Below the pieces are notes generated by a model. The model had not been told where the DNA came from and did not search any database. It saw only the letters and a list, made by a program, of their open reading frames with translations. Below, piece by piece: positions 24,714 to 36,379 of a stretch of 64,000 nt of DNA. Position numbers and translations under genes: made by a program. This stretch comes from Ceriagrion tenellum (lineage: Eukaryota > Arthropoda > Insecta > Odonata > Coenagrionidae), in contig OY720633.1 in assembly GCA_963169105.1 (NCBI GenBank), positions 158,177,780 to 158,241,779 on the forward strand, written 5' to 3'. How positions within the stretch are numbered: position 1 is the stretch's first letter; every line of letters begins with the position of its first letter.

Positions 24714-25084
24714 TTAATACACAGGGCTTTACATTACTGAGATGATTCCAGAGTTCATTTTTTTAATAAAAAAATCTCTACAAAAACACCGCGACATTTC
24801 ATTTGTCACCGCTCCACCCGACGTATCATCTGATGCGACCACGATGCCGGCGCGGATGAATGCCGGGAAAAGGCTCGCTGCTTCCCTTGGGGGAGTTGCG
24901 GCCATCACCCACCGAAACTCAACTCTATGATTACTACTGAGGGGAGGAGCATTGTTCCGAAGTGACAGATAGAATGACTGCGATGTGCCAGCACAAAAGG
25001 TACAAAATGAACTTGAATATTCGTGTAGGTAAAATGGCAAAACTTGCCTCCCGAGGCCGGTTATGCCAGTCGAAATCGAGTGTA

Positions 25085-25218
25085 TTAACGCCGCTCGGAT
25101 GAACGAACACTAGCACTCATGTGGTGTTAAACACCCAAGTGAAAATTAGAATCCACCTGGGCGGAACTCAAATCTGCGAGTATCGGATTGATGACATGCG
25201 AGGAGTTTACCTCGTCAA
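25085..25218 (-). repeat. Diverged SINE, family 1
   Basis: On the minus strand, gaggtaaactcctcgcatg, then gatttgagttccgcccaggtg, then gtgctagtgttcgttcatcc track the 10.2-kb SINE in the same order (ggtaaagtcctcgcctg, ggttcgagttccgcctggg, gtgtgtgttcgtcc). Divergence is high and the B box is damaged, so this is an old insertion. Confidence 0.55.
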
Positions 25219-25224
25219 TACTAG

Positions 25225-28200
25225 TTAAAATGTCTCCATGATGAAGAATAAGTGCAGCCACAAAATACTGAAGGATGCAAGGTAACTCATTATGCATTCT
25301 ACAAAAATCAGTGAAAAGAGCAACGCCTTACATGAACTACTTTCGCGATCTCTAAAATAAGTGTATGGTTCCATTTTAATCATAAATATCTCCGCATGTA
25401 AGTATAAACACGAAAAGGTCGATTCTGTTTAATTTAAATCGTAGGGGATGATAAAAAATGCACAGCTACATATTCAACTTAACAATGTAAAAGGATTGAG
25501 CGTTTAAGACACCGGCAATTCAAGTGCAAGACTAACATAACTAAATAAATGACTGAACAACTATGAAAAAGAACTGAATTTAATTGAAAAATAAATATAG
25601 TTAGCGACATATAACTTTAATGAACTCGAAAAAAGCAGATTTTTGGCATTTTACGAGGATTTATATTTCTTTCATCAAATCCTGTGGTGTTTGACTGATG
25701 AAATGAGCTCATTCCCATCCTAAGAGAGAGGATCAATTTATCATGATTGCATTCGGAACCCTGTCTGCATTTCTTCGAAATCTTCTTGTGAATGATTTTT
25801 TTAATCAATTAATCAAAATTTTAGCATAATTATTATTGTTATGTAATATTATTATAGCTTAGAGTTTAAAATATTCTGGAGTGATTATTCATTGATTTTA
25901 ATTCCAATAAATTTATCAAACTTATGAATGCTAGCGATGAAAATACGCACTGACGCGACGCTGATCCATAAAACTGATCACCCGCATGATTAGCCTTTGG
26001 AGAGAAGGGAGGGGTGGCGTGCTGGTTAGAAAAACCCGAAGCCACGCGTGTGCGCACACGAGATCAGCTGAGTGAGTGCAGAATGTTGGATTATGTTTTT
26101 ATTTGTGATGAACAAACGATGTAAATGCGCGGTCAAACAGCTTTCAGTCAGTTAGCAGCAAACGTTGGGAATGCTTTAATTCTTCTAAAAATTTCAACGG
26201 AACTAATTTAAGTCAAGGAAGGGTAAACAAAAGTACGACTATGAATACAAGCAACGAGCTAATTGTATTACTTAATGGGTATACATGAATAACACGCCCA
26301 ACGGTTAACATCCGCAATACGATTTGCCTCTGAGTAAGATAACGGTGCATCCTCTGCAAACGATTTAAGGACGTAGAGGCCATAGTAAAATTAGAAATTT
26401 TTATTCATAAAAGTTGCAGAGAAGTCACATTTTAGGAGACGTTAAACAAAATTAAATAAATAAGAAAATAACCTAACAGGTAATTAAACGTAGTGATGTA
26501 CACAGATGAAATGGCTTTAATATTTTAATTCCACTGCGAGAGAGTACCACAAAGTGACTTAGGAAACAATTTTTTAAACAGGTAAAAAATTGGTTACCGA
26601 TTTGTTAAAAATAAAATTTAAACCACACAGGTTTGAAACTTGGTTTCCCACGTAAGAAGTTACCACCTATACTCCCATTTTTCCGAACTTAAGGCTGGTG
26701 AACGTCACAGAGCGAGTGGTCAATGACAGGCGTTTCCCCGTCGTTTATAGTTCTCGAATACTTAGGAAAAGTGAGGACAGCAGTTTGAGCTAGAACGATT
26801 CTCTCGCCGCGCGCTGCAGAAAAAGTGGAGGAAATTTCAACCAACGCACACACTACGCTGTGACATTCACTTAACTGGAAAATGCATGTTCTCACATTAT
26901 TAAGATGTTATCGTTCAGTGTAAACAGGATAAAAAACTAAATCAGTACCAGCAACATATTGATCTCAGTACAACCTTCCAGTTGATTTGAGTGCTTGCAA
27001 CGATCATGGCTGTCAGATATAAATTTTAAGCAGCGCTGAGATTTCATGCCTTCAGTTGGATTGGTAACTATTAAATTTTCGTCTAATGTGACAGTTGCTA
27101 TATATATATTAAAAAAGAAAAGAAACAATATTACCAGTTTTATGTCCGGATATCTTTTCTTTTTTGACTGCATCTCAATTCCCACCATTTACATTCATTA
27201 TTATACATTTAAATATATTTTTTACATTCGGTTCTTCTATGCGTCACAATATTTTTGAATTGGCAGTCATTGTTCCGTGAATTTGTCATTGTTCCTTGAG
27301 CGGAGAACAAAGCAAGAATGATCAAAAAGAATAACAATCATGATATAATGCAAACTTCACGATATCTGACATACAAGGAGCAGCCCCCGATGAGACAATC
27401 ATAACCTGTTAACACCAGCGGCTGATGGTTAACCACTGACATTCGACCATAAAAATCCCAAGCACGGTCTAAATGCAGAAATTCGACCTTATACGCGGAT
27501 TCAAAACTCGCTCAATGCTCGACATTAAATTACCCATCTCCCTAGGCCACGAAAAAAGGGGAAATTAGGGTGAGGAAGAAGTATGACGAGCTGAAATGTT
27601 TCGCAAAGCTACCTGAGGCGAGACAGACACATGCATTGAGCTCCTCATTTGCACCGCAAGGACTCTTCCATAGAATAGAAAACCGAACATAGTGTAGTCG
27701 CACTTTTTTCATCTGAACGTTCGAGTTAATTGGGTGCATGCATTCTCACGTTCAAGCGCCGAAGGAGAGCTCTCATAATAAAAGGGGATAAATGGTCCAA
27801 AAAGCTTCGGAGCGCAGACGAGACGGGGTGATAATAGCCTAAAATGCACGTAATTGGCAGCCACGAATCCGCTTTTCCATTGACAGCGGGCTTTCTGCCC
27901 AAAAGAAGAAATACGTACAAGCGCATCCTTCCACTGAACGGCTCATTAAAATAAAAACAATGAACAGAATATATATACATTTACATATGTATATGTTCGA
28001 CTAAAATTTTTAAAAAATTCGGACGCGTATGCATCGTTTCGGAGAACATTTCATCAAAAAAACACCCTTTGTCACGTCCGTAGAACGGCTATTGTTGGCC
28101 GACTGCCGAACCTGCGGCCCATTGGAGAGAGAGAGAGATACGAGAAAGAAAAACTGCGCAAAATGAATGCAACGCGGACGGTTCCCTTTTATTGACGGAT

Positions 28201-28475
28201 TTGATCAAACGCGCAGATATCTCATCATAGGACGACGGAACTTCGAAAGCTGTCAGTCCCTCAGCTAACCCAACGGCAGAATAGCGTAAAACTTGAAACC
28301 AAATGCTCATTTTCTCGTTTTTCAAATGAATTAGTGTTCTGAAAAAAAGGGTAGCAAAAAAAGTGCACACCCGAGGGTAAATCACGATCGAGATAAGAAG
28401 AAAGAGAAACGGAGTACCACGACCAAACTTGGCGATTGGCGTGACGATTTCTAATGCTATACTACTCATACCTCG
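25225..28475. other. Non-coding stretch
   Basis: AT-rich sequence with no recognised gene or element. A 126-codon minus-strand frame (28089-28469) has hydrophobic stretches but no familiar motif, and is probably chance. Confidence 0.5.
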
Positions 28476-28480
28476 GGAGC

Positions 28481-29042
28481 TTAAGGTACTTTGAGCGAAA
28501 TACCATTTTACCTACAAATCAATGAATTTGGTCTCATTTTAAAGAAAAATATCTCACCCTTCTAATGACACCAAAAATTCAATCCCTTACCACATTACTT
28601 TCGGAGATATTTGCCAAAAAATACCAGCCCTTTTACATAGAAAATGGTACTTGTAGGCACTCTAGAGGGACATTATTTACAAAATGAGGTCTTTCTAACA
28701 CTTTTATGTCGTAAAAAACTATCAGCGTGTAGTTTGTATGTTTTCTCAACTATTTTTGAAAATTAATCATAATGTCACCACAATAGGTTCTAGGGTATCA
28801 CAATAAACCTTCCGTTTTGAAGGAGTTTCAAACGCACCGCGCGAAATAAATGAGTCAAGATAAAGACTTATTTGGATATTTCCATTTGATTACTTGCAAT
28901 TTTTGTCATATGAAATTACATTATTGCACCATTAATTATGCAATATTTAATTGATGTATCCTAAAGCTGGAGAAAGTAAAACGTATAATCCGAATATGGT
29001 CTCTATTATGACTAGGGAACTATCTCGCTCGGACTACCTTAA
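28481..29042 (-). mobile_element. TTAA-flanked MITE, copy 2
   Basis: This is the reverse-oriented copy, bounded by TTAA at 28481-28484 and 29039-29042. The ends ggtactttgagcga and ctcgctcggactacc match the family, with one substitution in the first. Length is 562 bp. The internal tag (aaccttccgttttgaaggag) is present. Confidence 0.85.
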
Positions 29043-29504
29043 AGCGTGGGATTTTCCATAACATCAAGCCTTGAGCCACAGAAAAGTAAGGGGGGAAGGA
29101 GCGAAAGAAAAAAAAGGAGATAAGGAAGAGGGAAAAATGGGAAAGAGAAAAACTCATCCGCCCATAAAATCGTTTCTCTCCTTCATTCGGATGAGAGCGA
29201 GGGCGTATTGATTGGTTGCATTTGTCCTGCAGATGGTTTCTAGTGTCGTTTCACACACGGTACGTTTTATATGCGTAAATATATATTTTTCTCACCACAG
29301 TTCTCCTCCACCCCTCAAAAAAACTTCGGATCGGAATTGTGACAACGACGGATGGAAGAATGGGGGGGCGAGGGAAGATATTTTCATACACGGAAACACG
29401 TACGCACAAAAGAAAATACATAATCTGAAACGATTTCCTCTCGCCCTATTTCCATCGGGGTGGTTCCGATCGACGGAAGGAATAAAAGATATGAAAAGGT
29501 GAAT

Positions 29505-30120
29505 CGGTTGAGGGAGGAAAAGAGACCCCTAAGAGGGTGGGGGGGGGAGTTGAGAGTGGGAGGGGATAAGGAGAAGGGGAAAAAGGGGAGAGAGGGAAGA
29601 GAAAGGAGGGACGACCGAACAAACAAACAAAAATACATTTTCGGGACGATTTCACGACGCGGTATTTTTCCATATTACTCCACCCTCCTACGACCCCCAA
29701 CTCTTTCCCTCTCATCCAACCTCCTCCTCCTCCTCCCCCCACTCTGATGACATTGCTCGCCCCGCGACACATTCCCAATATAACCAAATGTCCCCCAAAA
29801 TTTTTCCCACGCCGGATTTGACTTCTCCGAGGATGAATATAAAAAAGAAAAGAAAGGAGGAAACTTTGGAGAGAGAGAGAGAGAGAGAATATGAGGGAAC
29901 GGCACAGAGTTCCACGTGAATCGACGAAAACCTCATTTCTCGTTCACTCATCCCTCGATCCTCGAGCGTTTCACGACCGCTCCTTCCCACACACCCGCCT
30001 CCCGCCATTACATAGCCCCCACAGGACGCTTTTAAACTCTCCCGCATAACCCTTTTCCTTCGTCGTCCCCGTCTCGCTCCCTCTCCCCGTTTCCCCTTCA
30101 GACCAATCATCAAAGGCGGA
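29505..30120. other. Purine block followed by pyrimidine-rich DNA
   Basis: About 29505-29625 is G/A-rich and about 29670-29760 is C/T-rich; from 29930 onward C/T bias returns. A (GA)n run lies at 29869-29888. Several overlapping frames occur here, up to 185 codons (29971-30528, minus), without recognisable domains. Confidence 0.55.
29869..29888 (+). repeat. (GA)n microsatellite
   Basis: Ten GA dinucleotides in an A/G-rich context. Confidence 0.9.
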
Positions 30121-30399
30121 TGGCAACGAGCAAAGCCAGCGAGTTAACAACGAGCAAACGCGACCGAGAGCGCAGACACTTTTTGCACGTGGGGCATGCG
30201 CCGTGATTTCTCGAAAGCACGCAAGAGGTCCCCAAGGAGGGAGACGGGGAACTGCACGTACAACAGATACACACACAATATACCTACTCCCAGGACGGAA
30301 GAGGAGGAACGAGGGTGGCTTTAGACGGAAGGTGAGCCCTTTGGAAGGAGGCAGCGAGAAATCAAGACCGCCGAACGGAGAGAAAGAGAGACGATGTGT

Positions 30400-30565
30400 G
30401 GGCGATGATTCCGATCCTCGCGAGACTTCTCTCGAATACGCAACCATAGACTCCCGAGTTTCCCACGATTTCAGACGCTCCTTTTGAAAAACAAAACAAG
30501 AGAACTCACGTATGTGTTTCAGGCCCATCCCGATTGTAGTTGAAAAATGAATAGATACTGGTATC
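30400..30565 (+). repeat. Old tandem duplication, unit 1
   Basis: This shares, in the same order with unit 2, ggcgatgatt, caaccata, cagacgctccttttgaaaaa, gattgtagttg and gaatagatactggta. The spacing to unit 2 drifts from about 214 to 207 bp because of small indels. Confidence 0.65.
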
Positions 30566-30613
30566 GTAGACCGTGAGTGCGATTGCTACTCATATTTCTG
30601 GTGAAAGGCGCGT

Positions 30614-30780
30614 AGGCGATGATTTCCATTTTTTCACTCGAGCACTCCAACCATAAATATCCCAGTTTCCTAGGAATCTAGACGCTCTTTTTGAAAAAAA
30701 AATACGACTATTCAGACGTTATTCCGACTTATTGCGATTGTATTTGTAAGGGAGAGAGAGAGGAATAGATGTACCAGTAA
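30614..30780 (+). repeat. Old tandem duplication, unit 2
   Basis: Counterpart of unit 1, with ggcgatgattt, caaccata, tagacgctctttttgaaaaa, gattgtatttg and gaatagatgtaccagta. Identity is moderate and indels are frequent, so the duplication is not recent. Confidence 0.65.
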
Positions 30781-30784
30781 CACT

Positions 30785-33090
30785 GAACGTACAAATTAAA
30801 GCCATTCACACAATGGGAGAATATATTTAATTAAGCGGAGTGCCGGTATGAATGCCGCAATGTTAGAATCATCAGGGGAATCGACCTCTTGCAGCTGATT
30901 GACACGTGCGCCAACCGCAAGTAACGTAATTTCTCCAGGGAGGAGTATGTAGTGAAAAGATGAATATCGCTGATAAATGTTCACACTGCACATACCGTCT
31001 CACCTTCTATATGGTTCTGAGAGCTAGATTCTGCCCATTCTCGCCTGTTTTAACGAGCCCTATTGTCACGGATGTATTTGAAGCAGGTCTGATGGCTTGT
31101 CTTCTTTGTCGCCTTTCAAAACTGTAATCTCTCAACATGGTTAAGGTTTGTTAAGGTTAATCTCTGATAAAACATTTTTCCGTAATGACAGCCGATGTGG
31201 ATATGCTCTCCCATCGTTGAAGTTCACGTCATCCAACTGACACTCGGAAGAGTCGTACAAAATCTAAGTCCGCAGTTTACATCACGTCAACGTCGAGGCT
31301 CTACCAACGAGCGAATAATATTAAGCAAATGTTATAACACCGGTTCTAAATATTCTCGCTTCGTCACGATAGCAATGGTTTTATGAACTAAGGACCTGGG
31401 AAATATGAAAGCAGTATTACTAACTGAAGCAACTAACTGATCAGGCAACATGAAAGACCTTCAAAGTGTAACCTTCAGAAACATGCAATGAGCCGAAACG
31501 TACTGACCAAATTCAACTAGGTTTCCACGAATACCACTGATTTAAAAGATATAGACCATAAACCTTAAATTACACCCATAATGTTGTAGGGGATGGATTT
31601 TGACAACAGCCTTCCGTTGCAATAAAAATAGAATATTCATAGGATATTTATTAAGCAGATGCTCGGCCTCCCAACTGAATAATGCTCAGCATGGAGAGCT
31701 TCAGCCAATTGTTAAATCATTCCAGACAAAGGGCCAGAAGAGTCATCTGGTATGTGAGGTATCCACTCATGCACTGTTTATATGCGTCAACAGAAACGAT
31801 TCCTCATACGTGACGAGAATCGATGTCACTCTGATTCGATCCTTAGCGTCGTGTTTCCGTGGGGACAGGTTTTCAGGTTCTACAGAGACTCGCGTCGTTC
31901 CGCTCCTTCAAAAAAATGAATGTAAAGAGACCACTTCAACATAAAATGCACGTGCTTCGAGAGATTCCAACTTCAACGACCTTTTCAGGTCACCCGAAGC
32001 CTTTTAATAAACGCGCGGCCGACCTTTCGCCTACGCTTGGACGGCTCGATTCGCTGGCTGTCCAACTTATTAAGGGTGGATTGTTGTCGTGTGAACAACT
32101 GTACTCGCTTCACCTTCCGAGGGCCCGGGTTCAAAACAGAAGGAAATGAGGAGATTCTTCCGTGGAATCCAGGTTCCAAATAGCGCCGCGAGGAAAGAAC
32201 ATTGAAGGGAGCGATCCTTCCGTCAAAGCGTATCACTCTGGATTCATCTATGTTTTTCGCCAAGGTGGCTGAAGCAGTGACTGTGGGTCAATGAGAGCAC
32301 ATTATAATATCATTCAAAAGTAAGATTTTAAAAAATCTCAGCGCAAACTCCGTTTAAACGCAACTGTTGACGCTTTGGAACACACCATGTAGGCTGTAAT
32401 GGAAATGAAAAAAGAATTATTTTTTTCCCTTTATTTAAGCAATTTATGACTTGAGTTTTCAGCACGGCATTCAAAATTTAGGTGAAATTATACTGATAAA
32501 TGATTTATTTTCGCATATCAGCCTCGGTGTTACTCCTTGACATTTGATTGCAACACATAAAACACAAGGATATGCATCACTTCGCGTTAAAGGAAAATCT
32601 GTGCATATGTATTCGAACTTACACGAACTATGTATGATGTGCTATAAGACTTAAGTGTAAAATTAGCGTTAAATAGCAAGAAAAAATTATTTGTGGGATT
32701 TAATTTCTTTACTTATATCTAAACGTGCATATTACTACTAAGTACATGTATGCAAAGTTTTACGCAAATCTGCACATAAACAAAAGTCTCACTAAACCAC
32801 ATAAAAAGTGCTTACGCTCCAACTGATACCTGACGCTGAGTTTTCATCAAACCACCCCTCGACTCCAAATATCTCGCCAACATCAAACAACCCTCACTCC
32901 CATACTACAGTGTTTTATTTTTTTTTACTTTTTCAGGCCATATCTCAAGAAATTAGTAAGTCGATTTCACCAATCTAATATTTATACCGCCGTTTTCACG
33001 TCAATATCCGGCAAATCGAGTTCAGAGAGTTAAACTTTTGATACACTGTATTAACGATGATATTTTAAACCCAGAGCGAAGCCGGATAAC
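30785..33090. other. Non-coding stretch
   Basis: No gene recognised. A short tRNA-like fragment is possible at 32080-32125 (annotated separately). The rest is AT-rich unique sequence. Confidence 0.5.
32080..32130 (+). repeat. tRNA-like SINE scrap (tentative)
   Basis: The word gagggcccgggttcaaaac, after tactcgcttcaccttcc, resembles the B-box end of a tRNA-derived SINE. There is no tail or flanking repeat. Confidence 0.3.
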
Positions 33091-33094
33091 CCTT

Positions 33095-33656
33095 TTAAGG
33101 TAGTGCGAGCGAGGCAGTTCCCTAATCATAATAGAGACCATATTCGAATTATACGTTTTAATTTCACCAGCTGTCAGACACACGAATTAAATAATGCATT
33201 ATTATAGATGCATGGTAATATAGTTTTACATGACAGAAATTGTAAGTAATCAAATGAAAATATCTAAATAAGCCTTTAACTTGACTCATTTTTTTAGCGC
33301 GGTACGTTTGAAACTCCATCAAAACGAATGGTTCATTGTGATCCCGAAGAATTTACTGTGGTGACAATATGATTAATTTTCAAAAATGGTTGAGAAAACA
33401 CATACTACACACTGTTGATTTTTTGACGAGATAAAAGTGTGGGAAATGCCTCATTTTTTAAATAAGGTCTTTCTGGAGTGCATACACGTACCATTTCCCG
33501 TGTAATAGGGCTGGTATTTTCTGGCAAATATCTCGAAAAGTAATGCAGTAAGGGGTCGAATTTTTGGTGTCAATGGAAGGGTGATATATTTTATTTAAAA
33601 TGAGACAAAATTCATTGATTTCTAGGTAAAATGACATATCGCTCAAACTACCTTAA
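33095..33656 (+). mobile_element. TTAA-flanked MITE, copy 3
   Basis: TTAA at 33095-33098 and 33653-33656; ends ggtagtgcgagcgagg and tcgctcaaactacc; 562 bp. Internally it follows the family consensus with scattered substitutions and a small rearrangement around 33200, where the run of short AT words is altered. Confidence 0.85.
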
Positions 33657-34111
33657 CATAGTTGTAATCCTCAGTTAGATTAGGAGTGATGAGTAAGCCT
33701 TCCTTGTACATAAATTACACAGTCATAACAGGGATGTTAGTGGCAAACCCGAAGATTGGTTTTTGGTTACAGCTTACCTTGCTCTCCCAACGATGAAGAG
33801 TGAAAAAACATTCCAAATATGGAGAGCTTTTTCCCATCCACGTGCCACCTGTGGGCTCTATTCCAGGTCTAAGTACCAGAAAATCGCACCAAAATGACTT
33901 CATAAGGGTTTGCAGAGAAAACCCGAGTGGTTTTTCGGGAATCTTCCCGTTTGTGCTATATCATCTGGTCTTACAACTACCTTTCCCACATAAAAATCAT
34001 TTTGACCTCCGACTCGGACACATACGATGCCGGGTTGATCTTAGACTAGTGCCTGAGGCTGAAAGAGAAGTTTTAGCGGTGAGACTACAACGATAATCTT
34101 CAAATACTTGT

Positions 34112-34185
34112 ACATGGGACTCAGGGTTGGTGTGATCGATGAAGAGCCAACAGACTTCCCTTCCAAAGGGCCCAGATTTAAACTA
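34112..34185 (+). repeat. Degraded SINE head, family 2 (tentative)
   Basis: ggttggtgtgatcgatga, followed after about 30 bp by gggcccagatttaaact, follows the head of the 14.7-kb SINE (ggttggtgtggtggcta ... ggccagggttcaaatccc) with many changes. Confidence 0.4.
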
Positions 34186-34522
34186 CCGAAGTGGATATAA
34201 AATTTTTGGCGGATTTCGCATTCTAACTATGGTTCCCAATGGCGAGCACTTCTAGAGTAGAATATACTCTATCAGATGGGGGTAACATTGCTGACCTCTT
34301 GTTACCTACGCTTCAATCCACCCTTTCGCTACTCCAAAAGCCCAAAACACCATCAACCTACCGATCCTCCCTTAATGAAACATTCGGCCTCATTATGCAA
34401 TGGCCTGACATAATAACTACTACTCCACCAGATAAAAACAACAGATGATTTCCGTCTTAATAATGATGCAAACACACAAACTAAGGTCGGGACTGTAAAA
34501 ATAAATTGCGAGAAAACACTAA

Positions 34523-34598
34523 AGATTTTACAGATTAAAAACTTTCAAATTCAACAAGATAGAGCGTAAAATGCCTTTGAATATGGAAAGTGGATAAT
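34523..34598 (+). repeat. Direct repeat flanking a LINE remnant, left copy
   Basis: agattttac, tcaaattcaacaag and aaaatgcctttgaat occur in this order here and again at 35817-35872. The left copy has a 7-nt insertion between the last two words. The pair brackets the LINE remnant, but not immediately at its ends. Confidence 0.55.
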
Positions 34599-34773
34599 TC
34601 AAAAAATCCTTAAAATTTTCCACCTTTGATGAAACAAACTACCTAATTTTTCGATCGCCGACCATAAGAACTATTTCTTCGCCCAAGAAAAACAAGAGAA
34701 AATTTGGATGTCTTCATTTATAACCAAACAAACTAATAGAACCTTAGGTCTGGATACAAAAAAAATAAAAAAA

Positions 34774-35815
34774 AATATCTACATACTACCCCGCGAGCCG
34801 CCGCATGAGCGTGTAGCAGAGGATGTTAGGTTACCAGCCGTGTAAAGGTGTAAGTTTTTGGAGATGGAATGGTGACATATAATATAGGAATGTATTTAGT
34901 GGAGCTCAATTTTTATTGTGGTCGCTTATTGTTCGCGGAAAGAACGAGTTCTTGTACCTATCTCTTCGGCAGTGTATCTCTCTTATTTTATCGCATCTGT
35001 CAGACCTAGAGATGTAGAGAGAAGTCATGATAATTTTCTGTATGTCGCTCTGAAAAATATCAGTTCTGAATTTATCAAGCAACCTAAGCCTTGCGTCCAG
35101 CCTCCGAGTCTCTAGGGGCTCCCACCTTAATCCCTCTAAAAGTTGTGAGACACAATATGTACGCTCGTAGCAGTTTGTAACGAAGTGCGATGCTTTCCTC
35201 TGTATTTTATTAATGTTTTTGGTTAAATCTTTTGGAGCAGGGGCCCATGCTCGCGGCGTATTCGAGGTGTGGCCTAACCAGAGCGAAGTAGCATCTCTCT
35301 TTTACTTTTTCATCCGAGGACCTTCCTATTATAGGCTTAACAAAACCTAGTTTCTTTATTGCTGTGCTGCATATGTTTTGTATGTGTGTTCCCCACGATA
35401 TATCTGAAATTAAGGTAATTCCAAGATATTTTACTGTATTTGAAAATTTTATGTTTACTCCACCCACGGCGTAGGTATGGCTTTCGTGTGATGACTTTTG
35501 CAGGAAGTGAACTGCGGTGCATTTACTAATATTCAGTTCTAAGCCCCACTCCTGGCACCACGAATGAACGTTGCTAAGGTCCGATGACAAAACTTTAAAG
35601 TCCGCATCTTCGCTTATTTCACGGTAGATTACTGTATCGTCTGCAAATAATCTTAATTTAAGTTGCTAATTCGAGAACTTAGGTCATTAGTATAAATTAT
35701 GAATAAAAGAGGGCCAATCACGCTTCCTTGAGGAACACCGGATGTGACTTCAACAATATCAGAGCCAAAACCATCAATAACTAGAACAATAAGCGTCAAT
35801 AAGTAGGACAATACC
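34774..35815 (-). mobile_element. 5'-truncated non-LTR retrotransposon (LINE) remnant
   Basis: A minus-strand fragment of a LINE reverse transcriptase with its 3' region, about 1.04 kb. It begins near RT domain 4, so most of the element, including the endonuclease, is absent. The 3' end ccgcggg-like/gtagtatgtagata resembles the gtagat-rich ends of some arthropod LINEs. The RT motifs fit the CR1/Jockey group, but the clade assignment is tentative. No adjacent target-site duplication was identified. Confidence 0.75.
34906..35815 (-). pseudogene. LINE reverse transcriptase C-terminal part, frameshifted
   Basis: Reverse transcriptases copy element RNA into DNA at the insertion site. Visible motifs in order on the minus strand: SGVPQGSVIGPLLF near 35720-35760; the catalytic FADDTVIY near 35640; a GLELNISKCTAVHF block; a KYLGITL block; LEYAAS near 35255; IQRKASHFV near 35190; and SFFPRTI near 34925, then a stop at 34906. 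At least two frameshifts break the frame, one just before FADD (about 35660) and one after LEYAAS (about 35255). The longest intact piece is 35210-35590. FADD in place of YADD is a tolerated variant in LINEs. The copy is dead. Confidence 0.8.
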
Positions 35816-35816
35816 A

Positions 35817-35872
35817 CAGATTTTACTCACCTAAAACGATCAAATTCAACAAGGAAAATGCCTTTGAATGTG
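35817..35872 (+). repeat. Direct repeat flanking a LINE remnant, right copy
   Basis: Partner of 34523-34598. It starts two bases beyond the last LINE-like codon, so it may mark the original insertion boundary or a local duplication. Confidence 0.55.
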
Positions 35873-35879
35873 CAACTCG

Positions 35880-36300
35880 TGCTAAGCCTGCCCACCGTCG
35901 CGTTTGTGTCACTAAGGATGTGTGTGTTGTGGGTGGGAGATGTGAGTGGATTTGGATTTGCGTGGAGAGAGAGGAAAGAGGGGCGAATGAGGGAGACAGA
36001 AGGGAGGGGAGGAGATGGTTTGGCGGCGGTTGACGGGGCGTGGGATGACGGGGGACGGATGGGGACGTGTGGGTTTTGCGGCTGCGGAGGGGCGGGGGGG
36101 AAGGGGGATGTGACGGGAGGGAGGGATTCGTGGCTCGGGGGCGGAGGGGACACGGGGGAGGTTATACGTGGGTGGCTTGGGGGTGGAAGAGGAGGAGGGA
36201 GGCAGGAACGAAGAGGGAAGAGTCCGAACTGGGAGAGAAGAGATAACGCGAGGAGAATCACAAGAGAGAGGGAGAGAGACGCGAGGTGGGATGTGGTTGA
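35880..36300. repeat. G/A-rich tract
   Basis: A purine-biased + strand (gaggggcggag, ggaggagg). The 212- and 187-codon frames on the complement are Pro/Ser-rich low complexity and have no domain. Confidence 0.65.
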
Positions 36301-36379
36301 AATAAATAAATAAATGAACAAAATAAAAAAGGGATGGCGGAGGGAGGAGGAAGGGGCTGTGACGCCGCTGCTGCCGGGC

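Noticed and set aside
29971..30528. 185-codon minus-strand frame
   Set aside because: Not strongly low-complexity, but no motif. It runs into the diverged duplication at 30400 and lies beside skewed DNA, so chance is the simpler reading.
33715..33903. tRNA-like signal (product contains LVLRPGIEP)
   Set aside because: The peptide resembles translated tRNA-derived SINEs, but the DNA lacks a recognisable B box at that place.
34918..35115. 65-codon plus-strand frame
   Set aside because: Antisense to the LINE reverse transcriptase C-terminal region.
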